This document shows, in pieces, positions 11,042 through 22,400 of a stretch of 64,000 nt of DNA (position 1 is its first letter; the number at the start of each line of letters is the position of its first letter). The notes below the pieces were generated by a model. That model made no database searches. It saw only the letters and a list, made by a program, of their open reading frames with translations, and was not told where the DNA came from. The DNA is from Brasenia schreberi (taxonomy: Eukaryota; Streptophyta; Magnoliopsida; Nymphaeales; Cabombaceae). Both the position numbers and the translations under genes were made by a program. The stretch spans positions 8,771,501-8,835,500 of the forward strand of contig JAYKKT010000089.1 in the NCBI GenBank assembly GCA_036023115.1, read 5' to 3'.

Positions 11042-12690
11042 TTCATCTTGAATATGTTTCATTAACTAATCAATGATCGATATAAATAAATATGGACTTA
11101 AAGTGAATTCTTGATGCAATACAATATTAACTTCAAAGAAATATAACACTCCTTCATAGATCCTCACATGTTTATACATCTTCATACATTTATCTTATAA
11201 GATTAATATATGTGGATGCCTCTTTTCTCAATGGTTCGCTAAACAATCTCTTAACACCCTATTGTAAGCTTTTTCTAGATCAATAAATAATATGTGAAGT
11301 TTTTTAGCTCTAAAATATTTTATAAGATATCTCAGTAGATCTCCCTACTATGAATCCAAATTGGTTCTCAATCTGTTTCATAAGATATCTCAATAACTTG
11401 TTTCAATCTAAGTTGAATAATTCTTTCCTATAATTTCATAGTATGACTCATCAACTTAAATATCTTAATAATTCGCATAATTTTAAATGACTCTCTTGTT
11501 CTTATATATGGATACATATGTACCTCTTTTCCATTCCTTAAGCATCTTTTGGTTTCTTCATATTTCATTTAATAATCTTACAAGTCAAATGATATCCATC
11601 TCTCCCACCGATTTAGCAACCTTCACAAGTTTAAGAGCCTCTTTCATTTCATTCCTTTAAATATATCAGTAGAAATTACCTCCTCATTTGGTTAGCTCAA
11701 CTAAGCTAATACTAGTACCTTTGTTTTCCTTAAAAAACTTATGACAAGCTAATACTAGTGCTTTATAATCCTTACAACATGATCTATCTTTTCTCCTACA
11801 TGCAAAATAATCAATGATTCTCACAAGTCACTCTTATAATTAAGTAAATGTTTCACTCATTTTCTAAAAATGGTATTGACTAAAAAGAGATTATATGTCA
11901 TAAAATTTAAAATTTCCTCACCTTTTATTTAAATCATGAAAATCATAGTATTCATGAATACTTGATATCCTAATGCCTCTTTACCAATATGTTCATTTAA
12001 ATCTCCACCCAAACAAATCATCTCTTTGTGGAATCCTTTGAATTACATTTATCTAACGGCTCCCAAAATACTTTTTTTATATTATCTTTTATTCTTACTT
12101 CGGGTGCATAAACACAAATTATATTCAGAGTCTCTACTCCTAATACTCATTTCATCATCATAAATTGATGACAATATCATTCCTCGTATATTGTATGCCC
12201 TTTTAAATCTTTATTTACAATAGTACCAACTCCATCTCCATCCTTTTCTTTTCCTAAATACTATAATTTTAAACTTGTACTATTATCTTTGTTTTTTCTC
12301 TTACTTTCTCTTTTGTAAACATAGAATGTGAATCTTTCTCCTAATCATAGTATCTACCACCTCCGTTAGCTTGCTGAAAGGTCACTGTTTCAATATTTCA
12401 AGACAAGCTTCCTCACCGCCGCAGTTATCTATAATGAAAATGTGAAGACTCTCTCTGCAATTTGTTCATTATATTTGAATGACAATATAACAAGACCAAC
12501 TTCTTTACCCAAATATTTAAGGGCCCTTGCTTTATTTTCATTGCATTCATACTCTATAATGTGTTGCTAAGAAGAGATTTAACGCAATACTCATAATGTC
12601 TAGAATAGATAATAGAAAAATCTGGCCCTCCTTTCTCTGGGTTAGGACTGGCCATGCAAGGGTGATCCCTTACATGCGCAGTTTCTTCCT
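11042..12690 (-). mobile_element. Old RTE LINE, 5' and middle part (split by the LTR element)
   Basis: The minus strand from about 12690 reads the 5' leader (AAGGGATCACCCTTGCAT), then the endonuclease (GGDLN-like block near 12000), the linker, the [12 protein letters not shown] block near 11620 and the RT N-terminal blocks. It ends at GATGAAGTACC, where the LTR element begins, and resumes at 4283. Frameshifts and stops are frequent. It may extend upstream to about 12840, where a non-coding leader-like stretch lies. Confidence 0.85.
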
Positions 12691-12844
12691 TTATACCAAG
12701 GAATCGTTTAATTCTCCATAGCCCCAAAAAGGAGTTGCTCATTAGCTAAGGGGTTTGGGCCGGTTGGTTGTCTAACAAAAGGTCAAGAGCTCATCCGAGT
12801 GTGTATCTGGTCAGGCTCTTCCTAACCCCAGCTTGCCTAGCAAA

Positions 12845-14480
12845 AGAAATTATTTAGTTTGTGTCCACTTGTCAAGTCTTAGGCATCACCTGTGATGCTT
12901 TGTCATCCTCGAATGGTTCCACATGCCTATGATGACTTCACCATGAATGCTCGATCACCCCACATATGATCGTTAGGCTAGCTGTTTTTTCCCCACCAAG
13001 ATCCATCTGGGGCACCCTATTCCCCATAACAGCTAAAAATGTCATAACATCATTGTAGTCATACATACTATAGGTGTTAATCAGTACTATGACATTGATG
13101 TAATATTTATGGAAATGCAAATAAAGTTTTAGTGCAGGGAACAGTATTCCTATCCCAGAACAATCTTCAATTACTTGTGATGGAAAGGACTGGAACTCAG
13201 TGGTTAACTAATGCAAATTCAACATGTATTCAGGAAAACGAAAATACAAGATTCATGATGACTGTTTCTCTTCATGCTTACATGCATCACCTCTGCCAAA
13301 CTTTGGAAGCTATTTTTGCCAAACAAGAAGCTATCAACTAAAGTAATAGAATACCATGACAAAAATGGAGCAAATAACACGATAAAAATCAACATGGGAT
13401 GAAAATAGAATCAAATGTGAGGTCACACAATCATAAGTATATAATCTTGGGTTCAATTCAAATAGGATATGAGTCATATTTTCATATTTATATGTATGTG
13501 TGCACTCGTGGTGGTTGTGGTGGCAATGGTGATGGGTGAGTGGGGGTTGGGGAGACCGCTCATACCAATGAGACCCAGTTAAGTGCTCCATCATTGTCCC
13601 TTAAGATCAGAGGAGGAAGAAGCCAAGGGCAGCAGTAGCGCAAGAAAGAATTAGGCTCTGAGTTCAGCATAAAAAGATCTCTTATCTGCAAAATATCAAA
13701 ATTACTAGTCAAACTGTTGGATCAATCCCTGCAAGTAAACCAATCAGCATGCAAAAAGGGCATAAAACTGGCATTTGCTAAATGGTTTAATATTCACCAG
13801 ATTATGAGGAAACCAGCACTGGTGAATGTGCACCAAAAATACCTACCTACTTGTACACATGAACGCTGCTGTCCAACTATCTGCTGCCATTACTGCCTTT
13901 GCAGGGATCTATATGCATCCATATATTACCAAATGTATTTTTCTCACCAGCTCCCCTTTCTGCACAAATCTACACATCCTATAGAGTTTTGAAGAACGAA
14001 GTTCTAACGTGCTTAGATTCTTTATATCATATGTGGTTGATCAAGCTAGAAAGTTGCCCTTTCTTGCGCAAAGACACGACCAAGAGAACGAATGAAGATC
14101 AAGGATGTCAAAACCATGAGAAAACTGATGCAATGGTCACGGGAATCTCTTTCCCGAGAAAGAGGATAACATTCCTTTCCTTCCTGTTTCTTCTCTTCTC
14201 TTCTTCTCTTCGTACAAAGAAGATGTTCGCCTCTCTTCAAGCTCCTCAGCCATGCAACTCACGCTGTTCCTTTCTCAATCTCAAGCAGGTAGTCAATAAA
14301 GAAAGAAGAAGAAGAGTTGGGTCTTCTGGGTCATGAGGAATGGTTACGTTATCTGTGACCACTGAGAAGAGAGTTCCCACAAGATAAACTCTCCATATTT
14401 GCAAGCAGTGACTGACGGCCATCCCTCTCATGAGCAGGAACCCGAAGGATCATAGGAGAGGCAGTCTGTATGCTCGTCCA
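12845..14480. other. Non-coding stretch, no exon recognised
   Basis: Short open frames on both strands show no recognisable domain. I looked here for the ATM exon following the one at 15469-15543 and did not find it. Confidence 0.4.
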
Positions 14481-14483
14481 ACT

Positions 14484-15063
14484 TATGCTGTGATTAGTTC
14501 TTTCTAACCCTAAGTGAGATTAATAAAAAGGAGAGAGGAGACTATGGTGTTTGGGCGGGTTGTCCTCATGTGGATGCAGTTTATCACATATTAAAGTATC
14601 TAAAATCTCCTCCTGGTCAGGAATCCTATATGTTAATAAGGGTCACCATAATATTGAAATATTCTCTTGATGATAGGAAATTTATTTCTAGATGTACTAC
14701 ATTGATTGGTAGTAATATTGTTTCATGAAAAAGCAAAAAGCAAATGGCAGTGCTCTTCTCAAGTTGGGAGACATCAGTATCTTTCTCCCAACTTGAAGGG
14801 GAGTGTTGAGAATATGATTTCAAGATCTGAATTAGTTTAACAGAAGTCTTAATGATGTATTAGATGCATTGTAATTAAGGTATTTTAATCTTTCAATTTA
14901 TAAAAGACTATATCTATATATGATGTGATTAGTTCTTTGTAACCCTAAGTGAGAGATTAAAAAAAAAGAGAGATAAGGAGCCGTAGGAGGCTTCTTCTTC
15001 AAGTAGTCTCCAAGTGCCTGTAATCTCCCAGTGAATAAATAAGTCTTATATACTTTCTCAACA
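14484..15063 (+). mobile_element. Internally deleted copia relic with 3' LTR
   Basis: An RNase H relic is readable as HILKYLKSPPG near 14585 and SNIVS-stop-KSKKQMAV near 14710-14745. It is followed by a purine tract (GAAGGGGAG) and an LTR from about 14801 (TGTTGAGAATATG) to 15063 (CTTTCTCAACA). A short piece at 14484-14535 resembles the LTR's own GTGATTAGTTCTTT...CCCTAAGTGAGA block (14924-14985), so the 5' LTR seems joined to the pol end by a large deletion. This family differs from the element at 35.5 kb. Confidence 0.7.
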
Positions 15064-15468
15064 TAAACGTCAGAAGAAATTGGTGGAAGAGACCTATAAC
15101 ATTAAAAATACCCTCACCAGAAATGTAGCAATTGACAGTAGGCATACAAAACTACCTGTACTTACAATTGCATCAGTCACATACACCCACTTAAGCACAT
15201 GTGTGGGCAGACACATGGGCATGCACATGCACACAATTTCTTGCATGAAATTCACACGCACACAATTTCTAGCACGAACAATTGGGGGATCTTGGCTTAT
15301 CTTTAAAAAGGTTTCAGCTGACTATGGCGTCATGCCCATAAAGTACACCAGTTTCTCGATTCAGAATGGAGGAAATATAATGTTCTATATGCCAGGTTTC
15401 TTTTAGTCGCTATCTACAGAAAAGAAACTAAATAAAAGGTCAAAATAAAGAAAAATAAGAGACATTAC

Positions 15469-16422
15469 CTCAACAAGTGCCGTTAAGCTAACCCCGCAGG
15501 TTACCCAGCGAGAAAGGATTGATCCAATATGCTCCTCCAAGTACTGAAACAAACATGATGACATTGAATAATAGAGTTACGAGATTAAGAATAAGCATGT
15601 TCAGTGTATGGCATCACTAAAAAGAGACTTAGTCTGACCAAAGTCAGGCTCCATGTTGAATGACCAATCATATGTGAGAAATAAAGTAAATTTGGCGCCA
15701 ACCCAGAGGAAATAAAGTGCAAGAAAAGCTTGCCTTAAACCTAGAGTTGTAATGCAGGCTCCTAGAAAGATTGTGGAGCATTGCTGAGATCAATTGCCTG
15801 AGCAATCAAAATTCGAAAACCTCAATACCAAAGTGCATCTACAAAAGATTGAGAGAGAGAGAGCTAAAACCAACCTCTGTGAAGCATTCATGGCAGCTAT
15901 TGCACACATGATGAAAAGAGCCTAAAGAACATTTTTAAACAAAGTGAATGATTAGCACAAAAACCATAATTGAACAAAAGTTTTGGACAGAAAAATGTAT
16001 TGGACATGGGGCAACAAAAAGATGACAAAGTACATGAAGTGTTTATAGAAGTATGTAATATTGAGCCCATCAAGGGATATTTATCATAGGAGAGAAAAGG
16101 ATCACAAAAAGCTGGTTACAACTATGAAGAAGTTAAAACATCGCTAAATGGTATGACAATACCAGGAAAAGGTTCATTTGAATATCTAGGAAACCATTGT
16201 ATTTTAAGGATTGTGTCTGTGTTGAACAGCTTGCAGACAGTGGAATGGATGAAAATCCAATTTACCTCCACCTCGATTTTCTCACTGGAGAAAGCAAGGT
16301 GACCAAGGGCGACAATAGTAGTTTCCATCATTGGTTCAGATTGGTCACCAGCATCCAAGACATCTTTTTCCATCACAAGCAAGTCCTTTAAAGCCATTGG
16401 GAACTTTATACCAAAGTTACAA
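15469..16422 (-). CDS. ATM: ATM exons 26-29
   Basis: Exon 26 (16266-16422) contains [14 protein letters not shown] and [14 protein letters not shown]. Exon 27 (15875-15921) is [15 protein letters not shown]. Exon 28 (15734-15797) contains [20 protein letters not shown]. Exon 29 (15469-15543) is [20 protein letters not shown] onward. Exon 28 ends AAG|GCAAGC, a GC donor close to the best GC consensus. No following exon was recognised in the remaining 15.4 kb. Confidence 0.88.
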
Positions 16423-19400
16423 CTGGAAAGTCAAAACAATAAATAGAAAATGATAAGCACAAAAACCATAGATGATTGAAAGGATGAAATGCCTAATAGA
16501 ATCAGAAAGATGAAAAGCAACGCATCAGTACCACGGATTTGTTTAAGAAAATAATTGTTGAAGGCTGTGATATTTCAGATGCTAAACTTCTCGTAGTGAA
16601 AAAAATTAAACCCTTACAAAACGGACAGAGATAACAAGCTGAAACTGGACAATACGGTTTACAAGTGAGATTAAGATTTAAGTATCAGTGGACAGAGAAT
16701 TTAAGGGTAAAAGAGAAAGAAAGAAAATCTCCAACTTTCATGATCAAATGTGAATAAGGACAATCAAGCAAATATTTAACAGAATTGATATGCATGCACC
16801 CCTTTTACTATCCACAGACCCTTTTTACTGCGATTCCAATTTTTCCCCTACTAAAATCCAAAAATTACCCTGATGTCCACGACCATCTAAATCTCTCTCT
16901 ATACAGGTTCTCACCTTACTTTTGATCATCCCACACCATTTCTCTTGTGACACACAACTCAAAGCTCGATCCAATGCATGATATTGAACCATCCATTATC
17001 TCATAGTGCTTCAAATCCGATCGAAAAAGATAGAGGAAAAAGAAGGGAGTTGATGCGAATAAGTTAACAAAACATATTCAAGATGAAGTACCTTGGTGTA
17101 TGTTATTTGCAGATGACATTGTATTAGTGGAGGAGTCTAAGGAAAAAGTTAATAGAAATTTGGAACTATGGAGAGAAACATTAGAAAGCAAAGGCCTCCG
17201 ACTTAGTAGAACAAAGACAGAATATATGGAATGTATGTTTGATCATTTGGTTACTTCAGAGGAAATGGAAATTAAAATTGGCACACATTGCATTCCCCAA
17301 AAGGAAAGTTTTAAATACCTAGGGTCAATTTTTCAGAGTGATGGAAGAATTGATGGAGATGTTACACATACAATTAATGCTGGTTGGTTAAAATGGAGAG
17401 GAGCATCAGGTATTCTTTGTGATAAGAAGATACCATTAAAGTTAAAATGGTAAATATTATAGAGCAGCAATTAGGCCTGCCATGTTTTATGGTTCTGAGT
17501 GTTGGGCAGTTAATCATCAACATGTACAAAAGATATCTGTGATAGAAATGAAGATGTTGAGATGGATGAGTGGTCATACAAGAAAAGAACGTATACATAA
17601 TGAGGTTATTAGAAACAAATTAGGAGTGGCACCAATAGAGGATAAAATGAGAGAACATCGTTTAAGATGGTTTGGACATATAGAAAGAAGATCAAAAGAA
17701 CCTGTAAGAAGGTTAGAAAAACTAAATTTGGAAAGTATTAAAAGAGGTAGAGGACGACCACAAAAGTGTTGGAAAGAAACAATAAAGAATGATCTAGCTT
17801 ATTGGGAGTTAACTGCTAACATGGCACATGATAGGGATCTGTGGAAACAAAGAATCCATGTAGCCGACCCCGTCTAGTATGGGAAAAGGCTTAGTTGTTG
17901 TTGTTGTATTTGATGTATTGATTTTGATCTCAGTCAAAATTAAAACAAAAATGTTCGTGACTTAAACCACGGGCACACCTCCCCAACGAGGGAGACGCCT
18001 CAAGCATGTGTCTTTGTTGGTAGGAGACGCAATAAGGCACATTCTTCTTCCAAAAGATAGAGTGTGTTAGTAAAGATTGCAAGGTAATTCCAAGAGAAAG
18101 TTTAACCACCCAACATCGACTCTTAGTTATGGATTTACAAATAAAAAAATGGACAAAGAAGAAAAGAGTGCATCAAGTTATTCGGACTAAATGGTGGAAC
18201 CTCAAAAGCGAGGAAGAAGATATATTTAAACAGAAAGCCCTTAAAGAAGATGCTTGGAATTATGTTGGTACACCTTGTGATATATGGAACAATATGGCTA
18301 TACATATTAGGAAAGTGAAGAAAAATGTGTCAGGTGAATCTAAGGGAGGTGTACCGGCACAAAAAAGAAGCTTGGTGGTGGAGTGAAGTAGTGCAAAATA
18401 GAATCAAGGCAAAGAGGGCATGTTACACATTACATTATGCTAAGAAAACTAGTGAAACTTTAGAGGCTTATAAGAAAGCAAAAAAGGCCGTGAATGAAGC
18501 AAAAGCTAAAATTTGGGAGGATTTATATAAAAAACGCAACTCAAAAGAGGGTGAAAGAGATATTTTTAGGATATAAAACTAAAGATCTTAATTCTGTTAG
18601 ATGCATCAAAGACGAGGACGAAAAAATTATAGTGGCAAATGATGATATAAGAAATAGACGGAAAAACTATTTTTATAAGCTTTTTAATGAAAATAAAGAT
18701 GTTAGTATTAGCTTAGGAGAGTTAGCCAAATCATAAAAGTATATAAACCACAATTTCTACCGACGTATTCAAAAGAATGAAGTTAAAGAAGCTCTTAAAC
18801 ATATGAAGAGTGATAAATTGGAAGGACCAGACAATATTCCTATAGAAGTATAGAAAATACTAGGAGAAAAAGGAATCACTTGGCTCACATGACTATTTAA
18901 TGAAATATGAAGAAACCAAAAGATGCTCGAGGAATGGAGAGCGAGTACACTTATTCCCATATATAATAACAAGGGAGACATTCAGAATTGTGCAAATTAT
19001 CGAGGTATCAAGTTAATGAGCCATACTATGAAATTGTGGGAAAGAATTATCGAACGTAGGTTAAGACAAGTATAAGTACAACAGAGAACCAATTTAGATT
19101 CATGCCAAGCAGATCTATTGTTGAAGTAATTCACCTTTTGAGACGTCTTATGTAATATTTTAGAGCAAAAAAGAAAGACCTTCACATGATATTTATTGAT
19201 CTAGAAAAAGCTTACGATAGGCTATCGAGGGAGGTTCTTTGGAAAAACTTGGAAAAAAGAGGTCTCATTGACATACATTAACATTATAAGCTTATTGCTT
19301 CTTTATGAAGGTTGCACCCATTCCTATATTCTAGTTCTTGCTTAATGAACATAAATTTGACAACTAATTAAGCGGGAAAGATGAAACATATTACTATATT

Positions 19401-22400
19401 TTTCTACTTTTTCTACTTCTGTAGTTTCCCTTGCTGCATAAAACTGAACCAGCTGTTGAGTTCTAATAAGTAGTGTTCTAGCCATCGAAACACTAGTGGC
19501 TAGAGGCATTGACCGTTAGGCAAACCAGGTAAACTCCAGAGAGTTCTAATAAGTAGGTTGTCAGCGACTAGTATGTAGTATTGTAGCTACAGAAAGACTA
19601 ACAAATTGAATCTATAGCTAGAATATTAGCAAGTGAACATTAGGAAAAATATCACCAGCTAGTATTCTCAATACCGTGTGTCCTTCAGGGAGGGGGAGGT
19701 TCCTGTTTCCTCAGCTTATTTTGGGACTGAACAAGATAGAGAATGTTTGCTTTGTACCAGTTTCAAGCAATTTCAGCATATTTGCAACTGAATTATATTA
19801 TATTATACAGAGACAGACAGACGGGGGAAAGGAAAGGAGAAAACTTGATGAAGAATAGCCCAATCCATAATAGGCTTAGGAGCATAAACACAAGGGATTA
19901 AGTTCCAGGACCTTACCATATGTCTTGGAAGAGCTGCTCATGGCCATCCCATGTTTGGAAAAGCAAACCCACATGCCTTGCCAAAAAGATTCGCACTCTG
20001 AAGTCAGAGTCTTGGAGCATTGCAAACAGTTTATCAACCATATCCTGATTCAGTGCCATATGATTACATTGGTAGCAGTTGTGAACACTGAGCATGAAAA
20101 GAACAAGCAAACAGTTTATGACTCCTATCATAAAGCAACAGTGAATGGAAAAATATACCTCAACAGCGCATGGGTCAAGGCGAATCAAGCAGCATATGCA
20201 ATCAATTAGCCTAACACGAAGTGTCCATTCAGAAAGTCCTCCTTCAGCCACCTTTCTCAGCAAATCCCCCAATGTTGCATAGTTCTGTTCTCAAAAAGAA
20301 CATTCAGGAAGCGCTAGAAGCATTAAGTTCAAAAAGTGTCCACCATAAAAATGGTTTTTTTACCAAAACAACTTAATTCAACAAAACAATAGGGCATTTG
20401 GGATAAGTCGACAACTGATACAATAAACAACAAATGAGTATTCTAGCTCAAATTGATATCCTTTGCAAATTTTGAATTTCCATTTTATAGCTGTATCATG
20501 CTAAATATCACTCAAACTTTTCAAGATCTATAGCATCTGTAAATGCCCTCTCTTAATGAAACTTGTAAATCAGTCACGTGTTCTATAAAGTTTCAGCAGC
20601 CACCACAAAGTGCTAGCGTAGCGATTCTTTTCGTGCCAACCTACAGGCACATCTCCAAAATATGCAGGTTTTTATGATAGGCTGTAGTTTTGTATGTCAA
20701 TTCAGAAGGATTAGATTAGAAGCTATTGTGCAAATAGCTATTACTTTCCCAATAACATATTACAGAAAATTACTTGGAAGAATAAAATTCAATACAGGTT
20801 CTTTACTGTGCTGAAAAAGAAAATGGTAGTCTACCTACATAGAACAAATCTCTAGACTGATTCCTGGCTTTCTTTCATGAAAAAGAAGAAGACAAATAAT
20901 ATATTGATCTAACAGAAGGAGCACAAGTGAAATGCCCGCAAAGTATCAAAAGATTAGCAAAAAAGCAGAAAACACTTTCAAGGGCAAAATTTTGTATTAC
21001 TCATATAGGTACATAGTCTAAGGATTTTACCTGCTCATGATGGGAGGACCTTTCAGATGATTGGAGACGAGACAAAGACAGCAAGGATTGCAACAATGCA
21101 TGGACGGCAACCAAAGTGCTCGATGACACAAGTGTTAGGCCCTCAGATACTTTTCTGGAGTCATTTATCAAATCAACCTAAGCAAAATTTGAATTATGGA
21201 AGGATCAGCATCATAAACTGGTCATTTAAAAGAAAAATGTCCAGCCTATGGCTGACGCAAAATAAGCATTAGCTCAGACAGGTTTACTAGGACCAGTTAC
21301 CATGTCTGCGAAGGATCGGGTTGGAAAGAAGGAAAAAGATTTGCAAAGCTGGTAAAGAACATCTGCACGGACCTGCTATCAACAAGGTGTCATTGATAAG
21401 CAAAAGCATACAGCCTGATGATTCTTTACAATCCATTGTTCCATGTTCCGGTTAATCCCAAAATTCCATAATTACAATGACATATTTAAGGCACAACTTG
21501 TATGATTCAGAATAATGCATGAACAATATGTAAAAATATATATTAAACAGGTTCCGAAAAAAACAAACACCAGCAAAAAGGGATAACTTCTGCAACCAAC
21601 AGACTGTAAATGGCTCCCACAAAGTTTTATAGGCAAGCTTAGAAAGTGTTAGTGAAAAATATGTGGGAAAATTGCAAATTAAGCATAAGAGATTTCAAAG
21701 CCTAATAAGAATCATTATCACAAGTAACTTTTCTACCTCAAAACATTGAAATCCCCCATCAAGAAGCCACGATACACAACCAAGGAACAGCAATAATGTT
21801 AGGCAACTAATTTCATACACAACATGCAGCCTGAAGTAGAAACGAATGGGGAAGAAAATCATAGACCTTTGAATCAGTTTCTTTTTTCAAAATCGTGGAC
21901 ATGATATCCCATGTAAGTTCAGGCAAAACCATGAAGAAGTTCGACATAAGTGACACCAACTCTGCCTTCCACTGCTCAAAAAAAGAGTATCTACCCAGAC
22001 ACGTTGAATTTGAAGCAAACAAGTCCTTGTCTCTGGCATCATTAGCAGAGTCCAATTCTATGTCAACTATTTGCACCTCCCCTGAATTTTTCTGGATATT
22101 CATCGAAGGGCAGCAGATGGAGTCTGTCATATGTTCTTCGGACTCTTCATTGCTAGTAAACAGATCAAAGACCTTTTTCAGCCCATGCAAAAGCATCTCT
22201 GCTAGAGACTCAACTGCACTCAAAGACTCTGTACTGTATGAATTTTTCTCCCTCGAAATAAACAATAATGGAAATGAAGCCAAGCTTTTAAGAGTTTCCA
22301 CAGTTAAAAATGTTCCATCCATAAAGGTAACACGCATTGAATCTGCAGAACTTTGTCTGCAAGTAGTCTCTAAAATTGAGAAGACTTGTGATAAGAGTTT

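Noticed and set aside
12938..14431. Short open frames considered as the next ATM exons
   Set aside because: None carries a block resembling the ATM sequence expected after [10 protein letters not shown], and none has suitable phase and splice sites.
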